NCBI GenBank assembly: GCA_000467715.1
Contig: AJFK01000133.1
Span: 1 to 64,000, forward strand
Source of the DNA: Hysterium pulicare CBS 123377
Lineage: Eukaryota > Ascomycota > Dothideomycetes > Hysteriales > Hysteriaceae
DNA: 64,000 nucleotides
Direction of reading: 5' to 3'
This document shows positions 13,301-26,300 of the stretch, piece by piece; position 1 is the first letter of the stretch; each line of letters starts with the position of its first letter. The notes under the pieces are model-generated. The model did no database searches. It saw nothing but the letters and a program-made list of their open reading frames with translations, and was not told the DNA's origin. Position numbers and translations under genes: made by a program.

Positions 13301-16300
13301 ATTTGGATCCGAGAACTATCTAAGAAACTACTCGACTGCGACACCGAGGAGCAGCGAAATGTATGGACTACATCTGCATTAAACGCAGCGCTTTCCTGCC
13401 ATAGTACGTTTGATGTCGACCTCGATCACCTCCCTGATTTGCTGAAGTCAAGAAAGTTTTTGTCGATCTTGATGGAATGCTCTATTGTCATCCGCGACCT
13501 ATGCCCTGTGGATACCAAGAAGCTATCGCCTTTGACCAAGCGACTACTCGTTGGATTCTCAAAATCATCGCATCTCATAGAAAACCACTTACGCGAAGCC
13601 ATTCTTCGTGATAGCACTGGCGCTGATGACACCATTAGTCGCCTTTGGGCATCCTATCGACCAGGCACTTGTTGGCACGCTCTAGCAGCCCCGTATGAGA
13701 ACTGGGTTGAGGTACAGACTCCGGAAGATGTTTACAATAAGTCCATGTCCGTGCATTATAATCTCTTGGACGGCACACTGTTGGTCGATGGATCGCCGCT
13801 GTCTCGTCTTCCTAAAGCCTACGAAGCCCACGTGTTGTACAAGAAGCTACTTGGCTCGGTAGGTCTAGTACTTTCTGCCATTTCATGTGTATATGGACGG
13901 CTCTGACAAAACATTAGAAAATTTTGGGTGTCTTACCATCGACGATGAAAGACATGCGGTATGTCACACGAGATCAAATCTTTGGGTATCAGGTAAGTTA
14001 GTTTCCTCTTCATCTTGTCAAGCATTTGCTTAAATCAGTGTGCTAACATGCATAAATCAGCTACACTTTGTACTTTGTGGCCAAGATTTGCTCATTCGTG
14101 CCGCAAAAGATGATAAGTTGTACGAAATAATTCCTACTCGAGCTCTAGAAGGCGATATTCCACCTGCCTTTATAGATCTCTACACTCACTGGATGAGCGT
14201 TGATACGGGAGATATTGAGTTCCGGCCTTTAAGCGATGCGTGGACTAGCGCCCAAGGGAGCAATTGGATCCTGACTACTTCCTCTCATGACCAACATTTT
14301 CTCACGCAAAACTCCATGCGCCAAATCGATGTGCATTCACGGACTATGCAGGCTATATCGTCCATTCTGAGACCTATCGAGATACCATCCCACATACACA
14401 TTCTACTTGACTTCGAAAAGAAGAGTTTAGAAGTACACCTACCTCGCCTCAAGCTAGACTTCTTCGTCAATCGAGAGCTCGAGCTCGAGTCAAAGCAACG
14501 TCGGGGTATGGTTATCGATTCAGATCAATGTTGCGGAACTTTAACCGGCCTGAAGAACAAAATCGTGCTGCGTTCTTCCAAAGATGCATCTCGAAGTGTC
14601 ATCGTTCCTCATGGAGCCGTAAACTGTGTCAAGACTAGCGAACACGTCGAGGTCTCCATATGCACGGGCTCAGAGCGGGATGTAGCCTACAATTACTATG
14701 AACTGGATACGACTCTTTGTTGCCTACGCGACAATGGGAGCCTCAAGACTGGACTGTTTCGAGCCTTGATCCATGCGATGACAAGTCACTGTCTACCTGA
14801 CAGCTTTACTGGGTTTACAGGCACAGAGCAAGCGTTCAACATACTCCGAGAAGCGCGCACACACTCTTTCCGTGGCCTTGACGAAGTAGAAATTGCGCTT
14901 CTAACAACAATAGCAGAACTTACTCCGCATAGGGTCTACTATCCATCACATCTAAGAGCAATGCAACAGGTTCACTGGAACAAAAACCTGTCTCAACTTA
15001 CACAGCACGAATCGTTCTCTACTTTGGTCCAAGCCATATTCAACCAGGCTTCCGAGAATCAAATTTTCTATTCCACTGAGAATATTCCAACAAAATATCA
15101 ATTTGGTGATCCAGATCTCACTCGGAGGGCCGTCATCCGAAATGCTACATTTCGAGTACCTGGGTATGGCGCCGAAAACCATGTGACAGATCTGGACTTC
15201 ATATGTTCAATCGATCATGATGTGGGACCTAGGGAACTTCGCGTCTTTCGGACCACTCAATTAGTTGAGGCTTGGTCAACCGATTTGAACGCCAGCGACA
15301 ATATTTTGGGTGATATGGAATCGTGGAATTCCATTCTACAGCGCTCTTTTGCGCTACCAACTTCATCGTTTGGCTATCACGAGGAGTGGCTACGTCCTGC
15401 GAGCGAGATCTTTCCAACGTATTGGTGTTCATTGCAAACGTTGTTTTCCACTGCCGAAGTGCACGATCACAAGTACCATATTATGATGCTTTTAGCAACA
15501 CTCTCTTATTCCGATCAAGCAGACCAGAAACTGATTGAGACGCTGTTCGCGTTTGCAACTGTGCCAGAGTTACGTCGCTTGAAGATACCGCACTTCGAGC
15601 GGTTCAATCTCCATCACGGGTATGAACCGCAAGAGTGTATTCTGCAAACACACATCCAAAATAACTCAAACCCATTCGGAGCTTGCCCAGAATCTAAGTT
15701 GCCGCAACTTGCTAATGAAGAAGCTAAACAAGCGCACCTTCGCCGCACGCATCTACACGCTGATGCGCGAAATGAACAATTGCCAGCACTGTTGCGTGCA
15801 CTTCTCGATTGTTGGCCGTCTCAGACGGTCCAGATCCATTCGAATACAGAGTTCGAAACTTACTTCTCAGTTGAAAAAATCACAGCGACTGTCTCGCCTC
15901 TTTTCGCAGATTGGTATGCCAATAAGGCATTCCGAGAATCTACAAACAGTGTTCAAACTATTCTATGTAGCCTCCATGCTTCGCGAAGCTCACATTCTCC
16001 CTACACTGTTCCCCGTGTCCCTTATTTCCAACCTTCAAAGCCGATCAGGACTCATGTGTCTTGGGAATATCTACTCAATAAACCGGCCCCAAAAGTTTCT
16101 GTTCCGGAACCTCAAACTTTCGACGGACTTGTAGCATCATGTGAAGGGCAATATACATATGAGCAAGTGGAGGCCCTACTCAACAACATGTCTGAACGAT
16201 CTTCGCATCAATATGAACGCATCTACTGTTCAGAACTTATTGGGAGCCTAGAATCTCTTCAACGTTCGAGGGAACAGAAAATCTCTCTTACCATGACCGC

Positions 16301-19300
16301 TAAGGATCTCCAACCTGTATTGGAGAAGCATATTGAGCTTTGTGACGACGTTAGAACAGCTGCCCATCGCAGGATTCTTTCGGCCCTTCTGAAAGACGTG
16401 AATCCAGCAGACTTGTTGGCTTACCAAGCCGGCATGTGGCCTCGTCACACGTGTCTTTCCTTGCTTAAACACCTTTCTAGCAAAGTTAATTGGCTGGATT
16501 TCTCCTGGAATCGTGCTCTGGTTCGGTATGGGCTTGCTGTCGCTGCTTCCCAAAGATCAAAACGACTTTTAAGTTGTATCAAACATCCAGCCGAACTACT
16601 CACGGAAATCATCAATGTCGGCCACAAAGGATGGAATCCGGAGGAGCGAACTGACTGGCTTCTTTTCGAGATCGAAAATAATCTATTGATTCGCCCAGCG
16701 CAAGCGCATATAGCTCAGGAGATGTTAGACCCCTCGACTGGCCAGAATACTGTCATCCAAATGAATATGGGGGAGGGGAAAACCAGCGTGATTGCTCCTA
16801 TCGTTGCAGTGGCACTTGCTGACGGACGACATCTTGCTCGAGTAGTAGTTCTTCCCGCCCTTTCCGCACAAATGTATCACATCCTGCGCAGGAAATTAGG
16901 CGGATTGCTCAATCGACGCATTGTCAGCGCGCCCTTCTCGCGCTCTCTGCAGGTTACCCGAAGCCAAGCAGAACTCATAGCCGCCATGTACAAGCAATCT
17001 CAGCAGGATGGAAGTGTGGTTCTTTGCCAACCTGAACATCTACTTTCCTTTGAATTGATGGGCATTGAAAAAACTCTAAATGGAGGTGACAACCACGATG
17101 TTGGCCTGAGTTTGGTACACGCCCAAAAGTCGCTTGATAGATATGCTCGTGACATACTCGACGAGAGCGATGAGATCCTGAGCGTCCAGTTTGAGCTAAT
17201 ATACACCGTTGGCCTACAAAGCTCAGTGGACTTCAGTCCGAACAGATGGACTGTACCTATGCAGGTTCTGGAGATCTTCAGTCGTTGCATCCAAGACTGC
17301 ACTTTGCTTGAAGAATTTCCTCACGGGTTTCAAATCCACAAGGCAACTCCGGGAGGGTTCCCCCGCACGCAAATACTCGAAACACCTGCGGGTGAACGTC
17401 TAATTCACATGGTGGCAGAACAAGCCTTCACAACGGGTCTTCCCGGGTTACCTGTCTGGCGCTATTCTCAGGAACAGAGGAGTGGCCTGTTAAGATACGT
17501 AATGGAGTGTGAATTATGCGAAACTGATTTAGGACCTGCGTTTGCCTCAATCTTCTCCTCAGAACAGACCAGAATGACACTCCTTCTTCTCAAGGGTTTA
17601 TTTGGATACGGTGTCCTTCTTTTCGTGTTTCAGAGAAAACGTTGGCGGGTCAGTTATGGATTGGACCTCTCAAGGAGTATGCTCGCCGTGCCCTACCGCG
17701 CTAAGGATCAACCAGCGCCTCGATCAGAGTTCAGCCACCCAGATGCCACGATCGTTCTTACATGCCTTACCTATTACTACGGCGGTCTTCTTGACGAACA
17801 ACTGTTTATCTGCTTCGAACAATTGCAGTCCTCTGATAATGCTCAAGAAGAGTATGAAAGCTGGGTGTGTGATGTTGCAGGAATCCCAGATGCACTTCGA
17901 ACCTTCGCTGGCATTAACATGAGCGATATTCCCCAGTGTACCGAAGAATTGTTCCCTCGCATCCGCTTTACTAAGAGAGTTATAGACTTCTATCTGTGTC
18001 ATCTGGTTTTCCCCAAGGAGATGAAAGAATTTCCGCAGAAATTGTCCTCCTCAGGCTGGGACATTGCCCGACGCAAACGTCATATAACGACGGGATTTAG
18101 TGGTACAAACGATAGCAGGCATCTACTCCCGCTTTCAGTTGTGCAAGCCGAAATCTCTGAACAATCTCATACCAATGCCGCGGTTCTTAGCCACCTCCTA
18201 CACGAAAGGAATACCTATCAAACAATCCCAAAATCTAGCGATTCAGACACCGATGCTCTCTTACAACTCGTTGTCACTTCGGATCCGGCAGTTCGTGTAA
18301 TCCTCGATGTAGGAGCCCTAGTTCTCGATATGCACAACGAAGGATTGGCTCGCGAATGGCTGGGTCGTGTCCCGAAGTCGGAGGCCCAAGCTATAATCTT
18401 CTTCGATGACTGCGATGAGCTAGTGGTGCTCAATCGCTATGGAAGAATTGAGCCATTACAGGAATCATCGTTTCTGAAGCAAATGGACCAATGTCTCGTC
18501 TACCTCGACGAAGCCCACACTAGAGGCACAGACCTCCGCCTTCCGACTGAATACTGTGCGGCGGTGACCCTCGCATTAGATCTTCCGAAAGATCGGCTTG
18601 TTCAAGGTGAGCTTTAACCATAATTTCGTGATATGTGTATGTGTGTGTTCTAACTTAAGACCTAGCTTGTATGAGAATGCGCAAACTTGCACACGGACAG
18701 TCCGTCATGCTATGCGCTCATCCGAGCGTTCGTCTCAAAATTTTAGAAAGTCTCGACAAACACCAAGACATCAAGTTAGATGTTGGGGATATTCTAATCT
18801 GGGCCATGAAAAATACTCACTCCCAAATGCGGAAAAACGTACCGTTGTGGGCCATACAAGGAATTCGGCATCAGAAGCGGAGCGTTCACTGGAGCGATAG
18901 TATCGAGTCTGAACATTGTCCAACCGCTGAACAGGCTGAATTGCTGCTTGAACCTGAAGCTAAATGCCTGGCCGAATGGTATGGGTCTCGTGAGCTTGAG
19001 ACTATCACAGACGGGCCTGTTGGGCGAGAGACAGAAGTCGAAGCCATTAAAGGAAAGTTGCGAGACTTTGGTGTGGATAGCATAGGGGGTGCGAGACTTC
19101 ACGAAGAGCAAGAGCGTGAACTGCAACCAGAAGCCGAACAAGAACGGCAAGTTCAGCGACCACCAGCGGTGGAACCTGCCCAACATAAGCTTGATAAGCA
19201 CTTTCTACACATGGTCAAGCACGGCCGACTTCAAAGCTTATCGCCAGCATTCATCCCAGCATTCAAGACTCTTTCGAGTACTAGTGCAGGCTCTCAATTT

Positions 19301-19933
19301 GACTTAAATGCTTGGTCGGTCAATCTCCTCGCAACCCAAGACTTCAGCCGAACCATTCAATCAAGATCTCACCGACAGGATGAATTTCTCCGACCGGTCC
19401 ATTGGATTATGAGTTGCAATGCATCCGGTGTCATTGTCATCGTTAGTCCCTATGAAGCCAACGAATTGCTTCCATACATCCGCCAGCAGGCGAAACCGAA
19501 CATTGCCCTACACGTGTATTCTCCACGAGTTACAGCTTCCATGACTCTCTTAGAGCATCTCACATTCTGTTCGATTCCCCATCGCCCAATTCAGATATGG
19601 TCTCCCTGCAACCCCATTCAATTACACCTCAACCTCTTTGCCGGCCAGCTTTACTTCCAGGACTACTTCGAGTACATCGCCATTTGCCGCATTCTGGGAC
19701 TCTGTTGGCACGCTCCAGACGACGAGATCAAATCTTCTAATGATGGGTTCGTGGATCCAGCGGATAGGAAGAAGTACGATGAGGCGATGAGGGCCGTCTG
19801 CACTCTCAAGGCTAGTCCGGTGGATATGGTCAGGATGCTGGTTGGATTCCGGAGGAAGGGACAAGGTTTCTCGAAGTCGCACATGGGTATGGTTCTTGGT
19901 GGGGAGTTGATCAAGCGCGACGCCTTCATGTGA
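10377..19933 (+). CDS. Giant DUF6606/DUF3638/DUF3645 P-loop protein (annotated in fungi as ubiquitinyl hydrolase 1)
   Basis: Five exons (10377-10680, 10731-13858, 13918-13992, 14061-18606, 18666-19933) with introns of 50-68 nt give 3,106 residues, all phase-consistent. Seen: an N-terminal DUF6606-like start (LEHLDYIFHHVFLPPRLPQ, residues 17-35); a Walker A-like MNMGEGKTS near residue 2073 in the DUF3638 region; the DUF3645 signature VPYRAKDQPAPRSEF near 2377; a Walker B-like YLDEAHTRGTDLRLP near 2651; and the hallmark DRLVQACMRMRKL, which is recreated only by the last splice. Residues about 2780-2840 are Glu/Gln-rich. Known: this family is widespread in fungi, is often labelled ubiquitinyl hydrolase, and has little experimental characterisation. 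The motifs look like a helicase-type or SecA-like ATPase, which is inference. The gene appears intact. The third exon is only 75 nt (25 codons). Confidence 0.88.
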
Positions 19934-20315
19934 TTGGCTTTGGGGTACGGGTTGGGATGGAAGATGTAGGGTATGTAGGAGGTGTAGCCTCTGGATTGGT
20001 ATGGGAATGGAGGTAGCTGCTTCGAGATCAATGAATAGTATACCTCTTCCCAGTCTTAGTCTTTGCTGTTGTGACTTTGACTATCATGAGAATGAACCTA
20101 TTCTAGGTTGAGTTTAGTGTAGTCGGTGTTTTAGCATCAACCATAGATAGCATTGAAGGTGATGGAAATGATATCTCATCTGTACGTCAGGACGCAATCA
20201 CCAACGTTATGAAATCAAATACTTATCCTCCAACAATCAATCTCTCTTCTTCACCATTTACTACTCTTCACGCATGTCGCCTTTCTCCACACTATTATCT
20301 TTCACACCTGTCAAG
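19934..20315. other. Short intergenic spacer
   Basis: This holds the 3' flank of the giant ATPase gene and the presumed promoter of the 2EXR-type locus. A CT-rich run occurs just before the ATG at 20316. Nothing else is recognisable. Confidence 0.4.
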
Positions 20316-21179
20316 ATGGGACAAGTTTTCTCCGCACTACAATCCTCCACGCTAGTCAAGACTTTAGGGAAAGTTGTCTCGAAAAGGTAAACTTGCGAGA
20401 CAGTCTACCCCCTAACCTACTTTTCGCGTTTTGTTGAGCTTCGAGCTGAGCTGCGAGTTGAAATCTAGAAATACTCCTTCATGGCTGCTCGGGAACTCAG
20501 CATTTACATTACCCTAGATGGGTCCCATATACCCGAGGTTCCGCGTCTTCCAGCATCATTCTACGTAAACAAGGAATCAAGATACGAAGCTTCCAAATAC
20601 ATGGATCTTCTCCCCGTCCAGTTCAAGATCATTTTGGACCGCGAGGTCTTTCTCAACCCCGACGTCGACGTATTTATCCTAGATATGTGTAAGTACCCCT
20701 GTAGCGACCAGGAACATTTCTACGAGGGGGAGGAAGAGGACTTCGGCGCACCCGATTTACAATACAGCTTGATGGTCGAAGGAAACCATGCCCCTGTAGC
20801 CCTGTATGTATTCAGTGAAGGCGAATCACCCTACGGAGCTCTTGAAGAGCATCTCCTACCGATTCAAAACATCTACATCAAGAATAGAGAAACCCAGTTC
20901 AGGACCAGATACTCGGTCACCTGCCTTCTCGAATCACTCCAGTCTCATTTCGGTTATCTCCGTATCTTGACTGTTGAGGTGGTGATGGAACCTGGCAGGC
21001 TGAGACCGGCGAAGAATATACGCAATAGCCGCGGCCTCCTGTATATCAAGAGCTTGGAATACCTTACGGAAGATGATCGTAGAACCATTTTCTGGCACGC
21101 CTTCACGGACGGAATTAATGCTCTCGAACGGAAGCATTTGGTGTGGAGAAAAGTGAACTTGAAGCTTAGATTTGTTTGA
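20316..21179 (+). pseudogene. 2EXR-domain protein, apparently disabled
   Basis: One reading frame runs from ATG 20316 to the stop at 21179 but is interrupted by TAA at 20388 and TAG at 20466. Across the second stop the frame reads ELRAELRVEI-stop-KYSF, which aligns with the 2EXR signature (LPxELRxxIWxxS), so the stop sits exactly where the near-invariant Trp belongs. Downstream, PRLPASFYVNKESRYEA (residues about 70-86 of the frame) is the second conserved 2EXR block. Splicing out 20387-20468 would remove both stops but would not keep the frame, so an intron does not rescue it easily. The longest open part is 20481-21179 (232 residues). The leading MGQVFS peptide looks like a myristoylation start. 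2EXR proteins are large, poorly understood fungal families. Alternatively translation could begin at 20481, giving a shortened protein. Confidence 0.65.
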
Positions 21180-22799
21180 TCAAGCATCATGTCGGGCGGT
21201 GAACTCATCCACGAGTTGCATCAGTTAACTACATGGGCCTGATCGCCGAATTGGCGCAAAGTTTATGGGAAGCCATCGAGAAAGCCTTTAGGGGGTTCGG
21301 AAAGGGACCCGTATCTCATACGTTCTCTTGCCTAACTGCGCTTGAGGGATTGGGTCTGCAGAAGGGACAGTTTCGGGTGTTTGGATACAAGTTTCATGGA
21401 AATGATTTTACGGATGACGAGGGATGTTATCGTTTATGTGATTCTTTGTTCAAGGTTTTTGGAAAGCTACGTATATCTAAATCAGAATTACCAGGATGAT
21501 TTCACAAGTCGGAGCGCTATCCACAAGCTTTTCTCAACAAAGCTCGGTCGCATAAACAACCTAAAATACTATGGTTCCACATATGGGACATTTCCACTCG
21601 CTAGGTCAAGCTTTGCTCAGGGATGTTTCAGATATTGACTTGTTGAGGCTAATGAGGTCAAAGAAGTTTTCTCTCTACTTAAAGTTATATTAATAATCAA
21701 GTAAATAGGTAAGACACTCGTCTAGCTCTCTTCCTTTGAGTTGCCTCCTGCCTTTGCTCCGTCTACTAACCTCCCTATAGCCCCTACCGCAAACTCCAGG
21801 CCACTCTTTTTCTCCATTTCTCCTACTCTCTTTCTATATTAAATCTTATTAGTCTTATCCAGTAAACGAATGCTTCTCACACTCCGCGCTCCAACAAACT
21901 CAGTAGCCGCCCTTCCATGATCCAGCCGATTTCCGGAGTTCGACCAGTCACGCCCAGAGATGCAGTATAGGATCTCACTCTAATAATCACTATCATCATT
22001 ACATGTCATTCATTTGTAGTTCTACCTTTGTTCCAAGAACCTCATAAGTTTAATTATTCTCTTGAGTTCTTTCCAAGAGCAACAAAACCCATGGAGTTGT
22101 TCCTGTGCCTAATTTGTGACAACCAACTAGTCGCTCGACCACATAAGGATCGTCTCAGGAGCTTGTTGATCAGTCTAAAGACCGACACGGCCACCCACTC
22201 ATCAGCTCGCCCATCATCCTTATTTTGCGGACTAGGTCCTAAGTTTTGGAGCGAGCTGTAATAAGGAAAAGAGGTGGAGAAAGTAGTTTATACAGATATT
22301 AATTTGGTGGAAGGTGATCACGGTTACTTAAGACGGAAACAGGTGATACGAAATTGGTCCAAAACGTCTCCATAACGGATATTTCTCAAAACTTACCTCA
22401 AACCCAGTCTGTATTGGGATGGGGATGACTCATGAGCAATATCAGACACTGATAGCCAGTATCATTATCACTTTAACACCCCCACTAACTCCTTTCCTCC
22501 ATCATTTTTCAGTGACACTTTTTGCCTACTTCCGCGAATTTTCAACTCTCAGCCCATTCGTCTAGATCCATTTCGATTCTGGGCCGTCCCTGGACATACA
22601 GGAACGTTAACTCCACCACCAAACCAACAAACATGGTATGGGAAGTGTGGGGGTTCTTGACACACTCTGGCTGGCTCTCAAACCCATGGCTCCTCCATAG
22701 TGCACTGGTTTTGACAAGGCCAGCTCACCCATCCGGACTTTGGCATGGTGCTTTTGGTACTAAAACCTAGAGCTATTGAGTAAGTTGTGAGGACGGAGA
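21180..22799. other. Gene-poor spacer between the 2EXR locus and the repeat array
   Basis: This contains short open frames without family motifs (for example 21233-21499) and AT-richer stretches around 21660-21700 and 21830-21870. No RNA gene or mobile element is recognised. Part of it may be decayed coding sequence related to the adjacent 2EXR locus, which I cannot show. Confidence 0.35.
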
Positions 22800-24162
22800 T
22801 GGAGGGTATGAAGTTTATATAGCTGCTCCTTTGAGGTTGACGAGGAAGCTTATGTAAAGCAAGCGGATGTGTAAGCGTAGCTGTGCTTGGAGTTCATTTA
22901 GGTACAAAGCTAACGATGATCATCAGCTAATACTCAGCTCGTGGCAATCTCGATTTTCGAAGACCACAAAAAGAGACTACTCCAGCTCATAATAGCTGAG
23001 TGAAAGAGGTTTATATGTGCCCTAAGGATAGAAGAGGTTCAGGCATGGTCTTATGCTTTCCCTAGCGATTAAGCTGGTTATAGAGAAGGGAAGTCCTGCA
23101 ACCGCAATAATCGTACCGGTTTAGTAACGATGCTCACCATTTTCATTTCACAATTATCTCCATCATCACCGCCTACTAAACCCCTTCAAACACTAGACAT
23201 CCTTCTCCACTCCGAAATACAAACGCTGGTTGTAAGCTTGTTGATCCACCCGCCTGTTGTGGAGCAGCCCTGCAGGCTGACTCATGGGCAGCCAGGGCCT
23301 CGAACAAATAAGTAGAACCTCAGCCCCCTTAGGGTCAATCAACTAAGTTACACTCTCATCAACGCCGCCGCTCACTCAAATCCAGTCATGGATCCGACCG
23401 CCATCTTGGTTCTAGAACCATCGACGAGTGCTCGTTCAATGACTGAAGCAAAAGTCCCATGGGTGATAGGCGTCGTACATTTCTGATCGCAAACCAGTTT
23501 GAGCCTGTGTGGAGAGAGGACGCGAGTGTAGTAGCAGGGGAGGGGCTTATATATATGCTCTGGAGGAGGAGAGCCTCCAGCACGGTCATGTGCACCACCA
23601 CAACCGGTCGTTGAGAAGGCGGTCGAAAGGAGGTTTCATTATCGGCCAAAATCATATTTCAACAATAACGATGCTCAGCATTCACACAATCCAACCATTA
23701 CCATCATCACCAACAGCGGCCACCAATACCGACAGCTTTAAATATCCTCCCAGTAGGCCTTCTCCCTAGCTCTCCATCAAACCGTGGCCATGGCAGTCTT
23801 GATTCATCCGCTGCTACATTCTAGCCATGGGTCAGTGGACACTTTGGTTTGGAGCCATGAAACTCTTGTTTGCCTATGATTGAAACAAGCGTCCCGTTCT
23901 GTTCTGGTGCTGTATCATCGTGATCACTCAAGCAATGGCTTTTATGAAACTATTTGAGCCTGTGTGTAGACTAAAGAAAAAGGAAATGGTAGAGGCTTAT
24001 ATATGCTCTTCAGAAAAAGAGAATCTAGAATTGGTCATGTGTGCTCCCTGGTCCGTCCGAAGCTGGAATTTAGAGCCATTACATTCAGTCGTATCAAATA
24101 AATACACGATTTCTCGTTAGCGGGACATTTGGCCGATGGTATATTCACCATTCTCACCTTCT

Positions 24163-24182
24163 AATCATCATCATCATCATCA
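24163..24182. repeat. ATC trinucleotide microsatellite
   Basis: About six perfect ATC units lie inside the repeat array. It is a simple sequence repeat and no function is implied. Confidence 0.8.
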
Positions 24183-24227
24183 CCTTCCACCTTCAACGCC
24201 CCCCTTAAACTTTATTACTGTTGTATG

Positions 24228-24329
24228 TGGAAGCCGTGATTCCTTGATGAAGGATATTGGTGAGTTGATATAGCCCATCATCACTGTTTGCTGCTGATGT
24301 TTGCTTATAGGACTAGAATATTCTAACAA
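24228..24329 (+). repeat. 100-bp dispersed repeat, copy 2
   Basis: This is the partner of 2561-2662, in the same orientation and about 90% identical by eye. The hairpin is slightly weaker here (TGATGAAGGA against CCCATCATCA). It lies inside the array of promoter-like units at 22.8-26.3 kb, while copy 1 lies in the left repeat tract, so the two gene-poor regions share more than one repeat type. Confidence 0.7.
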
Positions 24330-26300
24330 TTACCTCGATTATGAACCAGCTCTACAGCAGCTTCCCCATTGTATACCTTCGGGAACGAATTTGTTCCACC
24401 CACAACTCCACTCCAGTCCAGTCATTATGTGTACGCGTAGTTTGATTTGTTGAAAGTAGCTTTGCCAGTGGCCAATGCGGACCTCGGTTGGCGTATAAAA
24501 CCCCTGAATGCGCGTCCAACCTTCCTCTCTTCTTCAATTCACTTCAACACGATTTTGGAGCAACTCTGTTCAAGCCAAAGCTCGAAACCAGAGTCTCATT
24601 TTGTTCGAATACCGTACTTTTGTGATCATCTAAGAAAAAGCTTCAGCCAAACTATGTCAACCTATAGAAAAGGTAGGGAAGAAGGTAAAGAGGGGAAGGT
24701 AGAGGAAGAGAAAGGTTTATATACATGCTCATAAGGACGAAAGAGCCCAGGGCGTCATGTGCCGCGCTCCATACGACTGAAAAGAACTTGAAAGTACGTA
24801 TGGGACTTTATCTCGTCAACAATCCCTTTCAATCATGATAGTCTTCATCAATTTTATCCCTTAATCCTCTTTATCACCACTCCATTATCCCGCCTATAAC
24901 CCGGCCACCACTCTCTCCGCCCCAGTCCAACCCATCGTCCGAAAGCTCTCAAGCAGTCTGAAAAATTCAGAGTGTTGATCCTTCGAAAGGCCGCATCTAG
25001 ACTCCAGAGTCCTTCCATGTGGTGGCTGGTCTTCACGTGGTGCCATGGCTTAAACAGGTCAATTAGAGTGCTCCGAATCCCAGCACCATCATCGGTGTCT
25101 AGTATTGCGATGATGTATGAAGCTGACCGAGCCCGGGTGAATAGAGGAAGAAAGAAGAAAAACGTGAAAGGAGAGGGAGATTTATATATGCGCCTCTGTT
25201 GGAGGAAAGATTTTAGTGTAGTCATTTTCTCTGCTCCCCGGACCGTACGACTAAGAAAGCAGCATGTTGAGGTATCCCAGTTCAAAGCTAGTTGTTTCAG
25301 AAGCCTACGGCACAGATCACACATAGCCGTTAGTTTCTCTTCAACAGCAATAATGACCATGACCTTTTCCCAGATCTGTTCCTGGCCATCATCAGTGTCG
25401 ACCGACCCTCCAACAATCATTTCTCCGTATACCCTTTCTTCTCCTCTCACATCCCCCAAGCTTTCCCCATGGAGCGTCTTGTTGGAAACTTTGAGCCACC
25501 CACTCCTCTCCTCCAGATACAAATCTCCAGATCTGCTCGAGGCAAAAATAAACCCAGGCCAACATGATTTGTGGACTCGCAGTCTCAATCCCATGTAGAG
25601 TCATGTTCCATATATGATAACTTAGCTCCAAGTGAATATATTGGAGGCATGTAAGAGAGTAAAGGAGAAGAAAAGCGTGGAAGGACGAGGGTTTAAATAT
25701 ACCCTAATGATAGAAAAGAGTTTGAAGTCAGTCATGTGCTCCGCACCCTGTACCGTACAATTGAGAGGCCGGCGGAGAAGAACTCAAATATAGGAGTCCT
25801 CAGTTACCTTACACGTTCGCGATCCACCCGACGTTAATGGTGCCCATCATCCCTAATCCTTCATACTCAATATCATTACTATCCACCAAAGCCCAAGACC
25901 TCCACACATCCTCCTCCCCTTTACCCATCCTCAACCCTCCTCCTCAGCTTCTTCCCCCATCAAAGGAAGTGGAGGTCGGAGTCTTGATCCGCCCGCCACT
26001 CGATTCCACTGGGACCATGTGTCCAGTATTGATTCACTTTTAGAGCCATTTTGACATCAGTTAGCTTGTGCTCGTTTCAAGCAATCCCATTCGGTGGTAC
26101 GAGCTCGCAAAGCGATCCAACTCCAAGACCATGATAAATCTAGTTGTGCATTTATGAAGTAGTTCTAGCTCGTAGCTTGAAGAAGTAGAGAAAAAGAAAA
26201 CGCGGAGGGAGAGCGAGGTTTATATACTCGCTCCAGAGGACGAACGACTGCAGAACGGTCACGTGCTGTCCCACTCCCCACCACGAAATGCGGCGAGTGA

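Larger units (their letters stand above)
22800..26300 (-). repeat. Degenerate array of eight promoter-like units, roughly 500-bp period
   Basis: Eight copies of a diverged motif lie at about 22815, 23010, 23546, 23996, 24714, 25183, 25690 and 26219, with spacings of 195, 536, 450, 718, 469, 507 and 529 bp. On the + strand each reads roughly GAGGTTTATATATGCTC, then 40-50 bp, then a GTCATGTGCTCC-like element (GTCACGTGCT at 26269). Read on the minus strand this is an E-box-like CACATGAC or CACGTGAC followed by TATATAAACC and a pyrimidine run, which is core-promoter-like. Similarity extends beyond the motif: ACACAGGCTCAAA follows the TATA of the units at 23546 and 23996, and the strings at 23040 and 25740 also correspond. 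No open frame is shared between units; the 246-residue minus frame at 24854-25594 spans a unit and has no family motif. I infer an ancient tandem duplication of a non-coding or lost-gene unit. Confidence 0.6.

Noticed and set aside
21233-21499. 88-codon frame downstream of the 2EXR locus
   Set aside because: It has no recognised motif and only a weak suggestion of fungal protein texture. It may be decayed sequence related to the neighbour, but I cannot support a gene.
24854-25594. 246-codon open frame on the minus strand within the repeat array
   Set aside because: It overlaps a repeat unit, is open on the other strand as well (24972-25598), has no family motif and a Phe-run texture, and no similar frame exists in the other units. 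Likely chance.
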